DNA of 64,000 bases, from contig NZ_JAKRWF010000001.1 in the NCBI RefSeq assembly GCF_022352215.1, forward strand, positions 434,001 through 498,000, read 5' to 3'. Shown here piece by piece: positions 44,718 to 54,468 of this stretch (position 1 is the first letter of the stretch; every line of letters starts with the position of its first letter). This stretch comes from Flavihumibacter cheonanensis. GTDB taxonomy: Bacteria; Bacteroidota; Bacteroidia; Chitinophagales; Chitinophagaceae. Under the pieces are notes generated by a model. That model saw only the letters and a program-made list of their open reading frames with translations, was not told the origin of the DNA and made no database searches. The translations under genes and the position numbers were made by a program.

Positions 44718-47141
44718 TTATTCTGACTTAAGTGCATCGACAGGATTGGAAAGAGCGGTTCTGATAGTTTGAATACTGATAGTCGCAACTGCGATAATTA
44801 GGGCAACTGCAATTGCGGATGGCAATAACCACCAGCTGATTTCAATTCGGTAAGCAAAATTGTCCAGCCAGTTTTGCATGGCCCACCAGGCAACCGGACA
44901 GGCAATTATCCCTGCTATTACTATTAGTTTGATAAAATCACTCGCTAGCATAGCAACTATATTGTTTACACTTGCACCTACTACTTTCCGGATACCAATT
45001 TCTTTGATCCGGGATTGAATGGAATAGTTCGTTAACCCAAACAATCCCAGACAGGCAATCAGAATGGCCCATACCGCACCCGTAGTAAAGAGTGAACCAT
45101 ATTTTGTTTCTGTAAGATATTGCCGGTTAAACTGTTCGTCTGCAAATGAATATTCAAATGGATTATTTGGAAAACTTTCCCGGTATGTTTTTTCAATCAG
45201 GGAAATCTGATGCTTTAGGTTACCAGGAGCCAATCTAATGGAATAAAATACATTATTGTTCTGAGGATAAAAAATGATTGGGTCGATGGCATTTTGTAAA
45301 CCTGTATGATGATAATTTTTAACCACACCAATTACCTGTATGGTCCGTTCATCCCAGGTAACTCTTTTTGTGAGTGCTTCCTCCGGGGAACTAAAACCCA
45401 GTTGTTCTATAGCCCGCTCGTTCATTAACACTCTGTCATTTTTATTCCATTCAACAGCTGTTTCTGCAGGAGTAAAATTTCTGCCAGCAACCAATGGTAT
45501 TCGGTAAGTTGAGAGATAACGGTGGTCTATAATCGAAAATGCAAATGATTTTTGTTTCACGCTTTCGGAGGAGCCTGGTTGTGAAAAGCCGGCTGTCCGA
45601 AAATTATAGTAATAACCGGGAACGGAACCGGTAAGGGTGAATTCCTGTATCTGCGGATTGGACTCCAGGGACTGAACAAATCCGCTTTTTTGAATTGAAA
45701 AACTGCTATCGGTAGTAATGGAAGGTCCCCGAACGATCAACATTTTTTCAATATCCATCCCAAGTGCACTCTTTTGCATGAAGCCTATTTGCTTATAGAT
45801 AATAAACGTGGTCAACACCAGTCCGATTGAAATAGCAAACTGGGTTACAACCAATAATTTTCGAAGGGTAACACCTTTACCGGATATAGTCATCCTGCTT
45901 TTAATAACTGCCAAAGGCTGGAAACGGGTAATAACAAGTGCGGTATACCAGCCAGACAGTAGTGCTCCTGAAATAAAGATCAGTGACCCTATTAATGTGA
46001 TTGTATTCCAATGTATAGTAGTCAGTGAAAGTTCTTTTTGAATCAGGGTGTTAAAAAAAGGCTGAATAAGATAGACCAAAAAGAGAGCAAAAAATAGTCC
46101 CAACAGGTTGATGGCGATGGATTCAGTAAGATACAGTTGAACAAGCGAAGAGCGGCTCGCTCCAATAATTTTGCGGATGCTTATTTCATGTGATCGTTTA
46201 ATAGATTGTGCAGTGGACAAATTTATGTAATTAAACCAGGCCATGCATAAAATCAGCAGTGCCACTAATCCCAAAATATAAATATAGCGGAGGTTTCCAT
46301 AGGTAGGATAGAAGTCGTCAAAGCTGATAGTCAGGTGCATTTGCGTTAGAGGTTGCAGGTGCAGCAGGGTGCCATCATTCTCCGGTATTGCAGATTGGCG
46401 GACAGAATTGATTTGCTTTTCCAACGTTGCCGGGTCAGTTCCCGGAACTAATTTGACCATAGTCTGAATGTACTGGGAGGACAGGTTGTTGATGTTTACC
46501 CAATCGTTTCCTTGCATGTAGGAAGCAACACCGAGTGTTTCTAGCGAAAAAACCATGTCGTATTGAATATCGGAGTTGTCGGGAATCGAATAGACTCCAG
46601 CGATTCGAAAAATACCCTCACCAAATTGATTGTAGAGCAAAATGGTTTGCCCAACAGGATTCTGATTTGGAAAATATTTCACAGCCGCCTTTTCTGAGAG
46701 AAAGCAGGTAAAAGGTTGGTTTAATTTAGCGGCTTTTCCTGCCTTGACCGGAAAGCTGAAAAAACTAAAGAAGTTTCCATCCACATATCCTATGGCTGAT
46801 TCCCGAAACGGGTCTGCGGCAGGATTATTCACTTTCACAACTCCCTGAGCGATGCCCGTTTCATAACGACAATAGTCTGTAATAACCGGGAGTTTTTCTT
46901 TAATCAACGGACCAATTCCGGGTTCCATTTCCGACCAGGCTGAACCTTCCGGATTGCTATACACCAGGCGATACATCTGCTCCTTGTCTGCATGGAATAG
47001 ATTGTAACTTTTTTCTGTTGAAATAAATTCAAGTATGAGCAGAAAGGCTGCGATACCAAGTGCAATACCTGCTATGTTCAGTACACTGTAAATTTTATTA
47101 CGGGTAATATGCCGAATGGTGATAATCAGGTCATTGGTCAT
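44718..47141 (-). CDS. FtsX/MacB-type ABC permease, tandem copy 1
   Basis: About 807 residues from the ATG at 47141, chosen because it starts MTNDLIITIRHITRNKIYSVLNIAGIALGIAAFL as in the sister genes; 38 extra upstream codons do not match. Layout: one N-terminal helix, a periplasmic MacB-type core domain, an FtsX domain with three helices (SIKRSHEISIRKIIGASR coupling segment), a second periplasmic domain, and a second FtsX domain (RIKEIGIRKVVGASVNN) ending NPVDALKSE. The most divergent of the five copies and the last of the permease run. Probably moves substrates from inner membrane or periplasm towards the TolC duct. Confidence 0.92.
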   Translation of the reverse strand: MTNDLIITIRHITRNKIYSVLNIAGIALGIAAFLLILEFISTEKSYNLFHADKEQMYRLVYSNPEGSAWSEMEPGIGPLIKEKLPVITDYCRYETGIAQGVVKVNNPAADPFRESAIGYVDGNFFSFFSFPVKAGKAAKLNQPFTCFLSEKAAVKYFPNQNPVGQTILLYNQFGEGIFRIAGVYSIPDNSDIQYDMVFSLETLGVASYMQGNDWVNINNLSSQYIQTMVKLVPGTDPATLEKQINSVRQSAIPENDGTLLHLQPLTQMHLTISFDDFYPTYGNLRYIYILGLVALLILCMAWFNYINLSTAQSIKRSHEISIRKIIGASRSSLVQLYLTESIAINLLGLFFALFLVYLIQPFFNTLIQKELSLTTIHWNTITLIGSLIFISGALLSGWYTALVITRFQPLAVIKSRMTISGKGVTLRKLLVVTQFAISIGLVLTTFIIYKQIGFMQKSALGMDIEKMLIVRGPSITTDSSFSIQKSGFVQSLESNPQIQEFTLTGSVPGYYYNFRTAGFSQPGSSESVKQKSFAFSIIDHRYLSTYRIPLVAGRNFTPAETAVEWNKNDRVLMNERAIEQLGFSSPEEALTKRVTWDERTIQVIGVVKNYHHTGLQNAIDPIIFYPQNNNVFYSIRLAPGNLKHQISLIEKTYRESFPNNPFEYSFADEQFNRQYLTETKYGSLFTTGAVWAILIACLGLFGLTNYSIQSRIKEIGIRKVVGASVNNIVAMLASDFIKLIVIAGIIACPVAWWAMQNWLDNFAYRIEISWWLLPSAIAVALIIAVATISIQTIRTALSNPVDALKSE

Positions 47142-47178
47142 AATAAGTGGTATGGTATGCCCTCGCAAATGTGTGACC

Positions 47179-49614
47179 TTATTCAGTTTTAAGGCTTTTG
47201 ACAGGGTTTGCCAAAGCAGCTGAGATAGCTTTGTAACCAACGGTGAGCCATGCAATAAAAAGGCTTATAACAACCGCGATTAAAAAAATCCACCAGCCTA
47301 TTTCAATTCGGAAGACAAAATTCTCGAGCCAACCACTCATCATATACCAGGCTACCGGGGCCGCCATTGCAAAAGCTATTAATATGAGAATAGTAAACTC
47401 TTTTGAGAATAAAACCACAATACTTCCAACAGAAGCACCGAGTACCTTGCGAATGCCAACTTCTTTTGTTTTCTGTACGGCCATAAAAGATATCAGTCCG
47501 TACAGCCCCAGGCAGGAAATCACAATTGCAAGAGCAGCAAATACTTTATATAATCTGCTGAGTCGTTCTTCCTGCTGGTAAAAGTTGTTAATGGTTTCAT
47601 CCAGGAAACTGGCACGGAAGGCATATTCAGGATAAAACCGATTCCACACTTTTTCAATTTTACTCAGCGCCTGTCCGGGGTTGCTGGTTTCCAGCCGGAT
47701 ATTGGTTTGGGCCATATAATTCCCCAATTTACCCGGCGCATGGAAAAGAACAGTAGGTTTAATAGATTCCCTGAGTGAATTGTTTTTAAAGTCCTTTACT
47801 ACACCAGCGATGGGCATCCATTCGGAAATACCAATACGGATTGTTTTTCCGACGGCTTCCTCTGGAGTTTTTAATCCCAGTTTTTTCACCATTGTTTCAT
47901 TAATAACCACTTTACGGAGAGAGTCCTCTGATCTGTAAAATTCACCCGCTGCCATCTTTAATCCGAACGTTTCAACATAGGATCCATCGGCCATCTTAAT
48001 GTGCGTATCAAAAGGGAGATCCTCATTGATCTGATTGAACGCAAAATTCATTGTCCAGTTATTATCACTGGATGGAGCATCCATGGAAAAGGAAATATGT
48101 TTTACTTCAGGTAATTGTTGCAGCGCAGCTTTGAATCCGGTGTGTTTTGCGATACTTGTACTATCCATGTTTCCTGAAAGCAGCAGTGTAGATTCTTTAT
48201 TAAAACCCAGATCTGCTTTTCGGATAAAGTTCATTTGTGAAACTGCAATAATGGTTGCAATGACAAGCAACTGTGCGAATGCAAATTGAAGTATAACCAG
48301 TACTCTTCTTAGGGAAAGTCCGGCTATTGAATGAGCATGAATTTTATTTTTTATAGCTTCTACCGGGTTGAATCTGCTTAAAACAAGTGCAGGGTAAAAT
48401 CCGGAAAGTAATACAGTTGCCAACAATATAATTACTAAAAACAGGAGCACATTTGACTGAAAAAGCGGAAGCTTTTCCTGAATATCTGTAATGTATTTAA
48501 GATAGGGAAGTGTTAGCCAGGTTATAAGGAGCGCTATTATCATCGCGAATGATACAAGCAAAAATGTTTCCGCCAATAATTGAATGCGTAATTGTACACG
48601 GGTGCTGCCCATTACTTTTCTGATTCCGATTTCTTTGCTCCTTTTTACTGCCAGGGCGGTGGAAAGATTGATAAAATTGATGCAGGCCATTAACAGGATC
48701 AACAAACCAATTAACTGCAACGTCATCAGGGATGATTTGCTGGTGATATGTGTTCCATTGTTTCCAAATCTTGTGTCGAAATGGATTTCTTTCAGTGGGA
48801 GTAAAAAATGAAAAATTTTACCAACGGCTTCAGGACGGTAATATTTTTTTACAAAATCCTGTAATTGCTTATTTACCTGTTCTGGTTGAACTGACTGTGG
48901 CAATAGTGCATATACCTGATGGTTGGAGGTGGAAAATCCCCAGGATTCTTTGTTCTGTTCATAACCCCATAAATCGAGATTGGATTCTAATGTGGCATAG
49001 GATGGCAGCATTTGAAAATTAAAATCCGTGTTGGGTGGTGGTTCTGCAAATACGGCCCCAACCCGTAATCTGATTTTGTTTTCAAACAACAGGGATCGTC
49101 CCACAGCATTACTTTCGGAACCAAAATACTTGATAGCCTTGGAGCGTGATAGGGCGATCATATCGGGTTTACTTAAGATTTCCGGAGATCCTTCAACCCA
49201 TGAAAAGGAAAAGAAATCTGCGATCCCCGGTTCTACAAAAAATACTCCCTGCTCTTCCAGGAATTTTTTATTGCTTACCTGGTCGGCTGCATCCAATACA
49301 GTGAATTGAGCGCCAAATGAAGTAAAAAGCTCAGTAAACTTTATCGTTGGAAAATCATTGCTGAGTGCTTTTTTAGCCGGAAGGGCAATGCCGCCATAAA
49401 AATCTTCATTTCCCTCTTTAACTTCTTTTTTTACTACCTGGTAAATCCTTTCTGAATTCGTGTGATAGGTGTCGAAACTATATTCGTGCTTAACTACCAG
49501 GAAAATAACCAGACATGCAGCTAGTGCAATGGCCAGTCCCGCAAGATTGAGAAATGAATTGGTCCCATAACGGCGAATATTCCGGATAGCTATGGTAATA
49601 TAGTTGCTTATCAT
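47179..49614 (-). CDS. FtsX/MacB-type ABC permease, tandem copy 2
   Basis: 811 residues. Same two-half architecture as its neighbours: N-terminal NYITIAIRNIRRYGTNSFLNLAGLAIALAACL, coupling segments AVKRSKEIGIRKVMGST and QKTKEVGIRKVLGASVGS, and the shared C terminus NPVKSLKTE. The periplasmic domains differ most between copies, as expected if they bind different ligands. 9 bp downstream of copy 3, so they are probably translated together; a 37-bp gap separates it from copy 1. Confidence 0.94.
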   Translation of the reverse strand: MISNYITIAIRNIRRYGTNSFLNLAGLAIALAACLVIFLVVKHEYSFDTYHTNSERIYQVVKKEVKEGNEDFYGGIALPAKKALSNDFPTIKFTELFTSFGAQFTVLDAADQVSNKKFLEEQGVFFVEPGIADFFSFSWVEGSPEILSKPDMIALSRSKAIKYFGSESNAVGRSLLFENKIRLRVGAVFAEPPPNTDFNFQMLPSYATLESNLDLWGYEQNKESWGFSTSNHQVYALLPQSVQPEQVNKQLQDFVKKYYRPEAVGKIFHFLLPLKEIHFDTRFGNNGTHITSKSSLMTLQLIGLLILLMACINFINLSTALAVKRSKEIGIRKVMGSTRVQLRIQLLAETFLLVSFAMIIALLITWLTLPYLKYITDIQEKLPLFQSNVLLFLVIILLATVLLSGFYPALVLSRFNPVEAIKNKIHAHSIAGLSLRRVLVILQFAFAQLLVIATIIAVSQMNFIRKADLGFNKESTLLLSGNMDSTSIAKHTGFKAALQQLPEVKHISFSMDAPSSDNNWTMNFAFNQINEDLPFDTHIKMADGSYVETFGLKMAAGEFYRSEDSLRKVVINETMVKKLGLKTPEEAVGKTIRIGISEWMPIAGVVKDFKNNSLRESIKPTVLFHAPGKLGNYMAQTNIRLETSNPGQALSKIEKVWNRFYPEYAFRASFLDETINNFYQQEERLSRLYKVFAALAIVISCLGLYGLISFMAVQKTKEVGIRKVLGASVGSIVVLFSKEFTILILIAFAMAAPVAWYMMSGWLENFVFRIEIGWWIFLIAVVISLFIAWLTVGYKAISAALANPVKSLKTE

Positions 49615-49623
49615 AAATTAGGT

Positions 49624-51984
49624 TTATTCTGATTTCAAACTTTTAACCGGATTGGATACAGCTGCTTTAATTGCCTGGATACTGGTGGTTAACAGTGCAA
49701 TTGTCAGACTTAAAAAGCCAGTTGCAACAAACACCCATATATCTATGGAAGTTTTATAAGCATACCCTTTCAACCATTGGTTCATTAGTATCCAGGCTAT
49801 TGGTGAAGCAACGATGAAGGAAATCAGCACGAGTTTCAGGAAATCTTTGGACAATAAGCTGGTTATCGATGAAACAGAAGCGCCCAATACCTTACGGATG
49901 CCAATTTCTTTGAACCGTGTGGCTGCCATATAAGTGGCCAATCCAAACAAGCCCATGCAGGAAATGAATATAGTCAGCCCGGCAAACAAGGCAGCCAGTG
50001 AACCCATTTTTTTCTCTTCTTCAAATTTGGAAGCGTAAGCCTGGTCAACGAATGTGTAATCAAATGGATAACTGGGATTGAATTTTTTGAATATAGTTTC
50101 TGCTTTTTTGAGATTCGTGCTTACACTGTTAGTTGGATTCAGGCGGAAATGAATCACATTAAACCATCCATGTGCACCTTCAATTACCATTGGTTGGGTT
50201 TTGGCAAACGGAGAATGGAGGATAAAGTCTTTGATAACCCCGATCACGGTCCAATCCTGGCCATTATCCTGAATAACCTGACCAATGGGATCCGAAAATC
50301 CCATTGCTTTTACAGCTGATTCATTCAACAGTACGGCAGCTGAATCAGATGGATGGGCAGCCAGATCAAAATCCCTGCCTTTCACCAGTTCAAGTCCGGC
50401 CGTTTTTACAAATTGCTGATCAGCACAAAAGCGATCAAATAACGTACGGTCGTCTGGTTGTTTTCCCTTCCAGCCGATACCCCAGGTATTACTCCAGCCT
50501 TCGGTTAGCGGAGCGCTCGTTTTGGTAACAGAGGTGGCTACACCTGAAGAGAGCAACTCGTTTTTTATTAAATCATAATTTTTTTCAGCCGTGCCAGTCA
50601 GGAAATAATACAATAACTGGTCCTTGTTATACCCATTGTTGCGGTTTTGAGCATAATTGATCTGTTTTTTTATGACCAGTGTACTAATAATCAGAATAAT
50701 GGCGAATGTGAATTGTAAAACCACCAGCACTTTTCTTGGATTGATTGCTGATTGTGTTTTTTTGAATGTTCCTTTCAATACTTTGGTAGGCTGGAAACCT
50801 GATAGAAAAAAAGCCGGATAACTGCCTGCTATAAGTCCTGTTAGCAAAATAAATCCTGCCCATAAGCCCCATGCTAACGGATTTGTATAATCGATTTCAA
50901 CCAGTTTACCGGTAAATGTATTAAAGGCGGGTAGGGTTAGTTGTACCAAAATAAGGGACAGTATTCCGGCCAAAAATGCAATCAGAATGGATTCACCCAG
51001 GAACTGTCCCATCAAATTATGCCGCATGGCACCTATTACTTTACGAATGCCAACTTCTTTTGCACGCTGCTCACTTTTGGCAGTGCTGAGGTTCATAAAA
51101 TTGATGCAGGCAATTAATAATATAATAGCACCAACGATGGTAAAGATTCGGATGTACTCAATCATTCCTCCTTCTTCCACACCTTCAGTAAAATTGGAAT
51201 AAAGTCTCCAACGCTCGATTGGATACAGAAAAAATCCACCGGTGGGATCATCACGATCGTATTTTTTGCGGAAATTTTCCAGTTTTGCATTGGCACTCTC
51301 CACTTTTGAACCTGGTTTGAGTAAAGCATAAGTACGTGTTGAATTATTCCCCCAATAGTTATCATCCCATCCTTGTGCACGCAGAAAGGCCCAGGGCAAG
51401 AGGCATTCGAACTGAAAACGGGAGTTGTTTGGCGGGTCCTGTACTACTGCTGTAACGGTTAACTGGAATTTTTCATTTAACTCCAGGGTCTGGCCAATCG
51501 GGTTATCTGTTCCAAACAATTTGGCTGCAGTCGATGCTGTTAACACCACACCAGACGGATTCATAAGAGCATTTTGCTTATTTCCTTTCAGCACTGGGAA
51601 ACTGAAAATTTGCAGGAAGGTTGAATCCACCATGGATGCTTTCATCATAATGGTCTTATCCCCAAATCGTGTAAGATAGTTGTCAGCCCAGTTTACCCTG
51701 GTAGTGGTTTCAATTTCGGGTATATCTGACTCTAAGGCGCTCGCCAGAATTTTTGGAGTTGTATTCCAGCAGGAAACCTTACCGTTGAAATTTCCTTTAT
51801 TCCAGGCTTCAAAAATCCGGTCTTTTTTTTCATGGAACCGGTCGAAACTAATTTCATGACTGATCCAAAGAAAAATCAGAATAGCAGATGCCATTCCAAC
51901 AGCAAGGCCCAGGATGTTGATGGCCGAGAACCCCTTGTATTTAACGAGGTTTCGAAAAGCGATCTTGAAATAATTAAACAGCAT
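49624..51984 (-). CDS. FtsX/MacB-type ABC permease, tandem copy 3
   Basis: 786 residues. Starts MLFNYFKIAFRNLVKYKGFSAINILGLAVGMA. Coupling segments KSEQRAKEVGIRKVIGAM and ATRFKEIGIRKVLGASVSS, ending NPVKSLKSE. The first periplasmic domain has a FEAWNKGNFNGK stretch not shared with copies 2 or 4 but similar to the NRNFNGEIN region of copy 5, so copies 3 and 5 look like closest relatives. 9 bp gaps on both sides within the run. Confidence 0.94.
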   Translation of the reverse strand: MLFNYFKIAFRNLVKYKGFSAINILGLAVGMASAILIFLWISHEISFDRFHEKKDRIFEAWNKGNFNGKVSCWNTTPKILASALESDIPEIETTTRVNWADNYLTRFGDKTIMMKASMVDSTFLQIFSFPVLKGNKQNALMNPSGVVLTASTAAKLFGTDNPIGQTLELNEKFQLTVTAVVQDPPNNSRFQFECLLPWAFLRAQGWDDNYWGNNSTRTYALLKPGSKVESANAKLENFRKKYDRDDPTGGFFLYPIERWRLYSNFTEGVEEGGMIEYIRIFTIVGAIILLIACINFMNLSTAKSEQRAKEVGIRKVIGAMRHNLMGQFLGESILIAFLAGILSLILVQLTLPAFNTFTGKLVEIDYTNPLAWGLWAGFILLTGLIAGSYPAFFLSGFQPTKVLKGTFKKTQSAINPRKVLVVLQFTFAIILIISTLVIKKQINYAQNRNNGYNKDQLLYYFLTGTAEKNYDLIKNELLSSGVATSVTKTSAPLTEGWSNTWGIGWKGKQPDDRTLFDRFCADQQFVKTAGLELVKGRDFDLAAHPSDSAAVLLNESAVKAMGFSDPIGQVIQDNGQDWTVIGVIKDFILHSPFAKTQPMVIEGAHGWFNVIHFRLNPTNSVSTNLKKAETIFKKFNPSYPFDYTFVDQAYASKFEEEKKMGSLAALFAGLTIFISCMGLFGLATYMAATRFKEIGIRKVLGASVSSITSLLSKDFLKLVLISFIVASPIAWILMNQWLKGYAYKTSIDIWVFVATGFLSLTIALLTTSIQAIKAAVSNPVKSLKSE

Positions 51985-51993
51985 ACAACTAGT

Positions 51994-54423
51994 TTATTCT
52001 GAACGAAGACTTTTGATCGGATTGGTGATGGCGGCTTTTATTGCTTGTCCACCTACTGTTAGCAATGCAATCAAGGCAGCAATACATCCTGCCAGTAGAA
52101 ATACCCACCAGCCCAGTGATGTTTTGAAAGCGAAATTCTCCAGCCATTTGTTCATGGCATACCAGGCCAGGGGGAAAGCAATCAGGGCTGCTATACTCAC
52201 CAGTTTCAGGAAGTCGCGTGTGAGCAGGCTCACAATTTGTTGAACAGAGGCTCCCAATACTTTACGTACACCTATTTCTTTATTCCGTTGTTCAGCCATG
52301 AAAGCTGCCAGTCCAAATAAACCAAGACAGGCAATCAGAATGGTCAGTATCGCAAAGCTCAACACCAACTGTCCAACACGCTGTTCTGCGTCGTACATGC
52401 GGGAGAAGGATTCATCCAGGAAGCTGTATTCAAATGGCATTCCCGGAGCCATCTTATTCCATACTCCTTCGATCTGGGATATCAATGGTTTGATTTGGCT
52501 GGTATTCACTTTGAAAGCAATTGACCAGTCGGCCGGTTTAAGCCAGAAGGCAACCGGACCAATCTGCTGCTTCATCGACTGAAAATGAAAATTCTTTACT
52601 ACGCCAATAATCGTGTACGGTTCGGTTGCACCACCATTATTCCCTGCAAATAATTTTTTACCCACAGGATTATTCAATCCCATAAGGGCTGCTGTCGTTT
52701 CATTGATGATGATGGCAGCTGAATCTGTTCCAAATTCTTTTGAAAAATTCCTGCCGTATTTCATTTCCATACCAAGTAGTGGAATATAGTTTTCATCAAT
52801 TCCCCAGATTTGCATATTCAGACTGGAGCTGGAGGTCATTGCTGCCTGGGTAGAAAACGTGCGGTCGGTTCTTGCACTTTCCGCAACTGGCATAAAGCCG
52901 CTGTACGTACTTCCGGTTACACCTGATAATTTCATGATTTCATTCCGGAATCCTTCCTTCTTCGTACCCAATGTGTACGTATTGTTTATCACCAATACCT
53001 GTTCTTTATTAAAACCAAGGTTCCTGGTTTGTATATAATTTAATTGGCGATAAATTATAATGGTTCCAACAATAAGGATGATGGAGGTAACAAATTGTAC
53101 TACAACAAGTGTGCTTCTCAGACCAGCTTTGCTGCTTCCTGTACTGAATTTTGATTTCAATACCTGTAATGGCTGAAAGGAAGAGAGGAAAAATGCCGGA
53201 TAAGTTCCAGCGAGTAATCCCACCAGTAAAGGCAGGAGTAAATAAATACTGATTAATTCTGGGGTAAAGAGGTCTCGTAGTATAAATTGTTTACCGGAAA
53301 GCTCATTAAACAATGGAAGTAGCAATACTGCGCTCAATAATGCAATTCCTATAGATACATAGGCCAGCAATGTGGATTCAGTCAGAAACTGCTTTATCAA
53401 TGTTCCTTTCCCGGAACCCAGCACCTTACGTATCCCAACTTCACGGGCACGATTAGCCGATCTTGCGGTAGCCAGGTTCATAAAATTAATGCAGGCGATC
53501 ACTAATATAAACAGCGCTACAGCAGAGAATACATAAACATATTGAATATTACCATTTACCGCCAATTCCGGAAATCGGTTGGAATGCAGGTGTATATCGG
53601 TAAGAGCTGTTAAGCTGTATTGTAGTTTGTTTCCGGACTGCTCAAATTCTTCTATGCTTTTGATCTGCATTTCCTGTTGGGCTACTGGTAATACATGGCG
53701 CATGATATATCCCGGGAATTTTGCTTCCAGGCTGGCTGGATTGGTGCCTTTTTTTAGCAGCAGATAGGTTTGGAAATTGTGGCTCAGGATTTGCCCGAAC
53801 TGATAACCGCAGTTTTCCATGGCAAACAAAAAGTCCGGGCGATAATGCGATTGTTTAGGTACATCTTCCATTACCCCGGTAATCTTATAAAGCGTCGATC
53901 CATTTTCATTGGTTTCAAGGTTTTTCCCAATAACATCTGTAGTTCCAAAATATTTTTCAGCCATGGAACGGGAAAGGACTACTGTGTTGGGTTCATCCAA
54001 TGCATTTTTTAAATCTCCGGCCACCGCTTTTGCGGAAAAGACATCGAAATAAGTGGAGTCTACATGAGCTACTTTAGTTTCATTTAAATATGCCGATCCC
54101 TTTTTGATCATTTTGGCACCTGAACTATTATAAATTCGGGTATACTCTTCGATTTCGGGATAGTCTTTTTTTAATAATTCTCCCATTGGATCAGATGCAA
54201 CCGCCAGATTCAATTCTGTTCCTCCCATTACAATATCTGAATTGATCCGATAGATGCGATCTGAATTTTCATGATAGCGATCATAACCCAATTCATTGGT
54301 TACATATAACATGATCAAGAGAAAACAGGTGAGGCCTGCTGCAAGTCCCACAATATTCAGCGTTGTAAAGAATTTATTCTTTACCAGGCTACGATAAGCG
54401 ATTTTCCAATGATTCGTCAACAT
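51994..54423 (-). CDS. FtsX/MacB-type ABC permease, tandem copy 4
   Basis: 809 residues from the ATG at 54423 (MLTNHWKIAYRSLVKNKFFTTLNIVGLAAGL); earlier in-frame codons would include the hairpin repeat at 54448 and do not match relatives. Coupling segments SANRAREVGIRKVLGSGKG and EQRNKEIGVRKVLGASVQQ, ending NPIKSLRSE. Its second periplasmic half has the GINEN-type pattern SLNMQIWGIDENYIPLLGMEM. Separated by 45 bp from copy 5. Confidence 0.94.
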   Translation of the reverse strand: MLTNHWKIAYRSLVKNKFFTTLNIVGLAAGLTCFLLIMLYVTNELGYDRYHENSDRIYRINSDIVMGGTELNLAVASDPMGELLKKDYPEIEEYTRIYNSSGAKMIKKGSAYLNETKVAHVDSTYFDVFSAKAVAGDLKNALDEPNTVVLSRSMAEKYFGTTDVIGKNLETNENGSTLYKITGVMEDVPKQSHYRPDFLFAMENCGYQFGQILSHNFQTYLLLKKGTNPASLEAKFPGYIMRHVLPVAQQEMQIKSIEEFEQSGNKLQYSLTALTDIHLHSNRFPELAVNGNIQYVYVFSAVALFILVIACINFMNLATARSANRAREVGIRKVLGSGKGTLIKQFLTESTLLAYVSIGIALLSAVLLLPLFNELSGKQFILRDLFTPELISIYLLLPLLVGLLAGTYPAFFLSSFQPLQVLKSKFSTGSSKAGLRSTLVVVQFVTSIILIVGTIIIYRQLNYIQTRNLGFNKEQVLVINNTYTLGTKKEGFRNEIMKLSGVTGSTYSGFMPVAESARTDRTFSTQAAMTSSSSLNMQIWGIDENYIPLLGMEMKYGRNFSKEFGTDSAAIIINETTAALMGLNNPVGKKLFAGNNGGATEPYTIIGVVKNFHFQSMKQQIGPVAFWLKPADWSIAFKVNTSQIKPLISQIEGVWNKMAPGMPFEYSFLDESFSRMYDAEQRVGQLVLSFAILTILIACLGLFGLAAFMAEQRNKEIGVRKVLGASVQQIVSLLTRDFLKLVSIAALIAFPLAWYAMNKWLENFAFKTSLGWWVFLLAGCIAALIALLTVGGQAIKAAITNPIKSLRSE

Positions 54424-54447
54424 GTTATTATTTTTATGTCGTTTCAT

Positions 54448-54462
54448 CCACCGGTCGGGTGG
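54448..54462 (-). repeat. post-stop element between permease copies 5 and 4 (copy 4 of the repeat)
   Basis: On the minus strand CCACCCGACCGGTGG begins 6 bp after the TAG of permease copy 5 and ends 24 bp before the ATG of copy 4. CCACC pairs with GGTGG as a 5-bp hairpin. Confidence 0.85.
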
Positions 54463-54468
54463 CACCAA